8,156 bases of DNA from Lachnospiraceae bacterium UBA2868 (lineage in GTDB: Bacteria; Bacillota_A; Clostridia; Lachnospirales; Lachnospiraceae). Both the position numbers and the translations under genes were made by a program. Below, piece after piece: positions 6,633-8,156 of the stretch (the stretch's first letter is position 1; the number at the start of each line of letters is the position of its first letter). Under the pieces are notes generated by a model. The model had not been told where the DNA came from and ran no database searches. It worked only from the letters and a program-made list of their open reading frames with translations. The stretch lies in NCBI GenBank assembly GCA_002350465.1, contig DEEW01000089.1, positions 1 through 8,156 on the forward strand, written 5' to 3'.

Positions 6633-6656
6633 TCTGAACTTGAACATGAGTTCAGA
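6633..6656. repeat. Perfect 8-bp inverted repeat
   Basis: TCTGAACT (6633-6640) and AGTTCAGA (6649-6656) are separated by 8 bases. No T-run follows on the plus strand, so an intrinsic terminator is unlikely. It could be a hairpin in the 3' end of the zinc-ribbon transcript or a dyad binding site. Confidence 0.5.
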
Positions 6657-6703
6657 CTACGCCCATATCTTAAAAGAATGTATATCATAATAAAGAGCGG
6701 AGA

Positions 6704-6722
6704 TTTGCTGGATTACAGCAAA
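6704..6722. repeat. Perfect 7-bp inverted repeat with 5-base loop
   Basis: TTTGCTG (6704-6710) and CAGCAAA (6716-6722) flank GATTA. It sits 18 bases before the -35 box of the promoter at 6741. It could be a hairpin at the end of an upstream transcript or a regulator site. No T-run follows on the plus strand. Confidence 0.5.
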
Positions 6723-6740
6723 AATTAGACAAAATCGAGA

Positions 6741-6768
6741 TTGACAAATCCGAGAAAAATGGTATCAT
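6741..6768 (+). promoter_or_regulatory. Strong sigma-A type promoter with extended -10
   Basis: A perfect -35 TTGACA (6741-6746), a 16-base spacer and -10 TATCAT (6763-6768) with TG one base upstream (extended -10). The expected transcript starts near 6775. No protein gene lies downstream on this strand before the convergent gene at 6842, so it probably drives a short noncoding RNA. Confidence 0.6.
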
Positions 6769-6774
6769 GCAGTA

Positions 6775-6832
6775 AAAGATAAGGTTCGACCCGTTGTTGG
6801 AATTGACAGAGGGCCCAGAGCCTTTTTCTTTT
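6775..6832 (+). ncRNA. Candidate short noncoding RNA, about 60 nt
   Basis: It lies between a good promoter (6741-6768) and a terminator-like hairpin with a T-tract ending near 6832. Its only start codons give very short peptides. A first weak hairpin can form between TTCGAC (6785-6790) and GTTGGAA (6796-6802), and the second is the terminator. It matches no riboswitch or sRNA family I can recognise. The convergent gene ends 10 bases further on, so it might act on that message. This is inference. Confidence 0.35.
6810..6832 (+). terminator. Intrinsic terminator, plus strand
   Basis: A short stem AGGGC (6810-6814) / GCCTT (6820-6824), with three strong G-C pairs and a CCAGA loop, is followed by TTTTTCTTTT. 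It ends transcripts from the promoter at 6741 and possibly read-through from the DUF523 unit, before the convergent gene that ends at 6842. Confidence 0.5.
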
Positions 6833-6841
6833 GTCTGATTA

Positions 6842-7297
6842 TCAGCCGATCATCTCTTCTAGCTTTCTTATTCTGGCATCATCAAAAAGGTTTCCGTCTT
6901 CATCGACCATTTCCATAAGAATAAAAACAGATCCATCCTTTTCATATGTTTCATATAAGAATTTGGGGCTGCCTGATCTGTCAAGAGCCGTAACAAGTCT
7001 CTCTCCGTCATCTTTTAAAAGGTCATCGGCTCCCCTCACTTCAAGGATCAGATAATTGAGATTCTTCTCGTATTCTTCGTCCCTTGTAACTTTCGGAGCG
7101 CCACCCCATGTATCAACCGTATATGAACTCTTTTTGATTATCCCGGCCTTTTTCAGATTACTCTCCATGAGCATTCCGAGAGTATCCGCATCCATAGCCA
7201 TCATGCCGACACACTTACCGTTGTAATCCGTCTCTATTCTTTTTAAGAACTCTCCCAGATCATGTGTGGGAGCTATCTTTGATATATTCGCCGGCAT
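6842..7297 (-). CDS. Hypothetical cytoplasmic protein, 151 residues
   Basis: The start is the ATG at 7297 with a perfect AGGAGG at 7307-7302, four bases upstream. There is no signal peptide, membrane helix or metal motif, and only one cysteine (Cys29). The protein is acidic at its C-terminus and appears mixed alpha/beta: GKCVGMMAMDADTLGMLMESNLKKAG, then NLNYLILEVRGADDLL, then KFLYETYEKDGSVFILMEMVDEDGNLFDD. I do not recognise the family. A promoter lies just upstream, and the gene diverges from a small XRE regulator that may control it. It converges on the candidate short RNA at 6775-6832. Confidence 0.75.
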   Translation of the reverse strand: MPANISKIAPTHDLGEFLKRIETDYNGKCVGMMAMDADTLGMLMESNLKKAGIIKKSSYTVDTWGGAPKVTRDEEYEKNLNYLILEVRGADDLLKDDGERLVTALDRSGSPKFLYETYEKDGSVFILMEMVDEDGNLFDDARIRKLEEMIG

Positions 7298-7325
7298 ATA
7301 GCCTCCTATATGTTGTGTTTATATG

Positions 7326-7354
7326 ATTATATATAAAAAGCACATAAACCACAA
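7326..7354 (-). promoter_or_regulatory. Promoter of the 151-residue protein gene
   Basis: On the minus strand, -35 TTGTGG (7354-7349), a 17-base spacer and a perfect -10 TATAAT (7331-7326). The predicted start near 7319 gives a short leader of about 22 bases holding the ribosome binding site. The -35 box matches only three of six positions. Confidence 0.5.
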
Positions 7355-7356
7355 CC

Positions 7357-7385
7357 AAAACACATTTACTGTACTACTATATAAT
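7357..7385 (+). promoter_or_regulatory. Promoter of the XRE regulator gene
   Basis: A perfect -10 TATAAT (7380-7385). At 17-base spacing the -35 position reads AAAACA (7357-7362), a weak match, so the promoter may need help or be low in activity. It is divergent from the promoter at 7326-7354. Confidence 0.4.
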
Positions 7386-7389
7386 ATGC

Positions 7390-7401
7390 CCAACCTGTTG
7401 G
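7390..7401. promoter_or_regulatory. Palindromic operator candidate
   Basis: CCAAC and GTTGG form a perfect inverted repeat around CT, flanked by a looser dyad (ATATGCC / GGCAATAT). It lies 5 bases after the -10 box, over the predicted transcription start of the XRE gene, which is a classic place for autorepression. That the XRE protein binds it is inference. Confidence 0.45.
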
Positions 7402-7469
7402 CAATATGAAACGCCGAATGGTTAATGTAATATTTCACTTAAGAAATATCATGTATCGGGGGGCATATC

Positions 7470-7685
7470 TTGCAGGACTATTCCCGTTTTTGGATCCTCA
7501 TAAAAGAAAGGGGTATAACCCAGTATAAACTGAGCAAAGACTACGGTATAAGCCGTGGTACCCTTGATCGTATGAGAAAAAAACTTCCGCTCAGCTTTAG
7601 GACGATCCAGGATCTGTGCAATGCCTTGCAATGCAGTTCTCACGAAATAGTCGAGATAACACCCGATCCGCCAAAAGACAAATAA
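7470..7685 (+). CDS. Small XRE/Cro-C1 type transcription regulator
   Basis: 71 residues. The only workable start is the TTG at 7470: no in-frame ATG precedes residue 35, and GGGGGG lies six bases upstream as an imperfect ribosome binding site. The helix-turn-helix covers residues about 17-37 (TQYKLSKDYGISRGTLDRMR), followed by SFRTIQDLCNALQCSSHEIVEI. This is the typical one-domain pattern of the small Cro/C1 family (HTH_26 type). There is no sensor or dimer domain beyond the HTH bundle. It is divergent from the 151-residue gene, with a palindrome over its own start site, so autoregulation and control of the neighbour are likely but inferred. The TTG start and poor -35 suggest low expression. 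Confidence 0.85.
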   Translation: MQDYSRFWILIKERGITQYKLSKDYGISRGTLDRMRKKLPLSFRTIQDLCNALQCSSHEIVEITPDPPKDK

Positions 7686-7708
7686 TAAGCTGCCATACGG
7701 CAGCTTAT
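7685..7708. terminator. Bidirectional terminator between convergent genes
   Basis: A 10-bp perfect stem ATAAGCTGCC (7685-7694) / GGCAGCTTAT (7699-7708) with an ATAC loop. It begins at the stop codon of the XRE gene and ends 2 bases before the stop of the convergent sigma-like gene. The T-content after the stem is modest on the plus strand (ATATTC) and better on the minus strand (TATTATTTG). Confidence 0.7.
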
Positions 7709-7710
7709 AT

Positions 7711-8156
7711 TCATGTCAGCACAATATTTCCGATATATTCAACAACAATAGGTCTTACTATGTCTGCTACTTCTTTTATCTTCTGTCTTATAAAATACTC
7801 ACTTGTCCCAAGAAGCCTTGCTATCTTTGCAACCGAAGAGTTCTTCCCGGATTCTGTGAACCCACAGAAATGTGACATTATGAGTTTTTGCTCATCATTA
7901 AGATGCTCCTGGACTATCTCCCACACCTTACCTTCATGCATAAAATATAAATATCGCAGCTCTTCTCTCTCTTCATCAATACAAAGTTCCGACGCCTCTT
8001 CCATGGCATCGATCTGATAATGGCAGAGCCTCTGTGCAAGCATTCTCTCGCGTTTTCTTACCGTGCTTATACGGACATTGCAGTACTCGGCAATCTCGGC
8101 TTCTGTTGCGGCACGTCCGTATAATCGCTCAAGATGGGCCTTGGATCGCTCATATC
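7711..8156 (-). CDS. Sigma-70-like factor or HTH protein, 5' end beyond the window
   Basis: 147 C-terminal residues are visible. The frame stays open to the right edge, so the ATG at 8043 is internal and not the start. Two helix-turn-helix segments are seen: TEAEIAEYCNVRISTVRKRER near the visible N-terminus (sigma region 3-like or other HTH), and SSVAKIARLLGTSEYFIRQKIKEV near residues 106-129, preceded by LNDEQKLIMSHFCGF. The second has the layout of sigma region 4 (L..E...I...F.G...S...IA..LG.S....RQ). This suggests a sigma factor that recognises -35 elements, but the acidic middle segment (AMEEASELCIDEEREELRYL) is unusual. A phage- or element-type sigma-like regulator is an alternative. It ends at the shared terminator. 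Confidence 0.65.
   Translation of the reverse strand, partial: YERSKAHLERLYGRAATEAEIAEYCNVRISTVRKRERMLAQRLCHYQIDAMEEASELCIDEEREELRYLYFMHEGKVWEIVQEHLNDEQKLIMSHFCGFTESGKNSSVAKIARLLGTSEYFIRQKIKEVADIVRPIVVEYIGNIVLT

Larger units (their letters stand above)
6554..6740 (+). other. Intergenic stretch with coding-like fragments in two frames; no gene supported
   Basis: No open frame with a start and ribosome binding site is present. Two adjoining fragments read plausibly: 6553-6618 in one frame (TDPHDKKILTVKQKMPPDKTA, then stop) and about 6606-6728 in another (NCLKKHCISELEHEFRLRPY... to GDLLDYSKN, then stop). One frameshift would join them, so this may be a decayed gene. It also holds two perfect inverted repeats, listed separately, so a structured untranslated RNA is another reading. 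Confidence 0.25.

Noticed and set aside
6783..6792. GGTTCGACCC resembling a tRNA T-arm
   Set aside because: No acceptor, D or anticodon arms can be built around it.
1..8156. CRISPR array, insertion sequence or rRNA/tRNA gene
   Set aside because: No regularly spaced repeats, transposase motifs with terminal repeats, or structural RNA signatures were seen on either strand.

Overview
The window looks like low-to-mid GC Firmicutes DNA, most likely Clostridia/Lachnospiraceae. The grounds are Shine-Dalgarno sequences of the AGGAG/GGAGG type ahead of nearly every gene, a VirB4-type ATPase of the kind carried by Gram-positive conjugative elements, Gram-positive style signal peptides, a DUF523 gene and an XRE regulator. 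The assignment to family is inference from gene content. No 16S or other taxonomic marker is present.

Left part, 1-5580, minus strand. Six tightly packed genes read from right to left and run off the left edge. In transcription order they are: a stand-alone topoisomerase C-terminal zinc-ribbon/repeat (Toprim_Crpt) protein; a membrane-anchored protein with a predicted beta-rich outer domain; a secreted protein with a signal peptide; a long membrane protein with a Pro/Thr-rich outer stalk and a cysteine-containing cytoplasmic tail; a complete VirB4-family conjugation/secretion ATPase; and the start of a membrane-anchored protein with an InlB/listeria-repeat-like domain. Gaps are 54, 1 and 16 bases, followed by overlaps of 26 and 11 bases. 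This strongly suggests one operon for a type IV secretion or conjugation module. VirB4 would supply cytoplasmic energy and the four exported or anchored proteins would form envelope or surface parts. The usual companions (PrgI/VirB3, TrbL/VirB6, NlpC/P60 hydrolase, VirD4 coupling protein, relaxase) are not visible here.

Junction, 5581-5856. This is an AT-rich divergent intergenic stretch with a coding-like tail that reads into the operon on the minus strand. It may be the edge of the mobile module or the remnant of a lost upstream gene.

Right part, 5857-8156. A two-gene plus-strand unit comprises a DUF523/TudS-like protein and a small zinc-ribbon protein. It is followed by 288 bases without a supported gene, which hold two perfect inverted repeats, a good promoter and a candidate short RNA ending in a terminator. 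Next come an unrecognised 151-residue protein (minus) and, divergent from it, a small XRE-type regulator (plus, TTG start) with a palindrome at its predicted transcription start. A bidirectional terminator then separates the regulator from a minus-strand sigma-factor-like gene cut by the right edge.

The most interesting part is the operon at 1-5580. It has an unusual gene order for a VirB4 locus, a separated topoisomerase C-terminal domain as its first gene, and two envelope proteins that appear to share a short domain.
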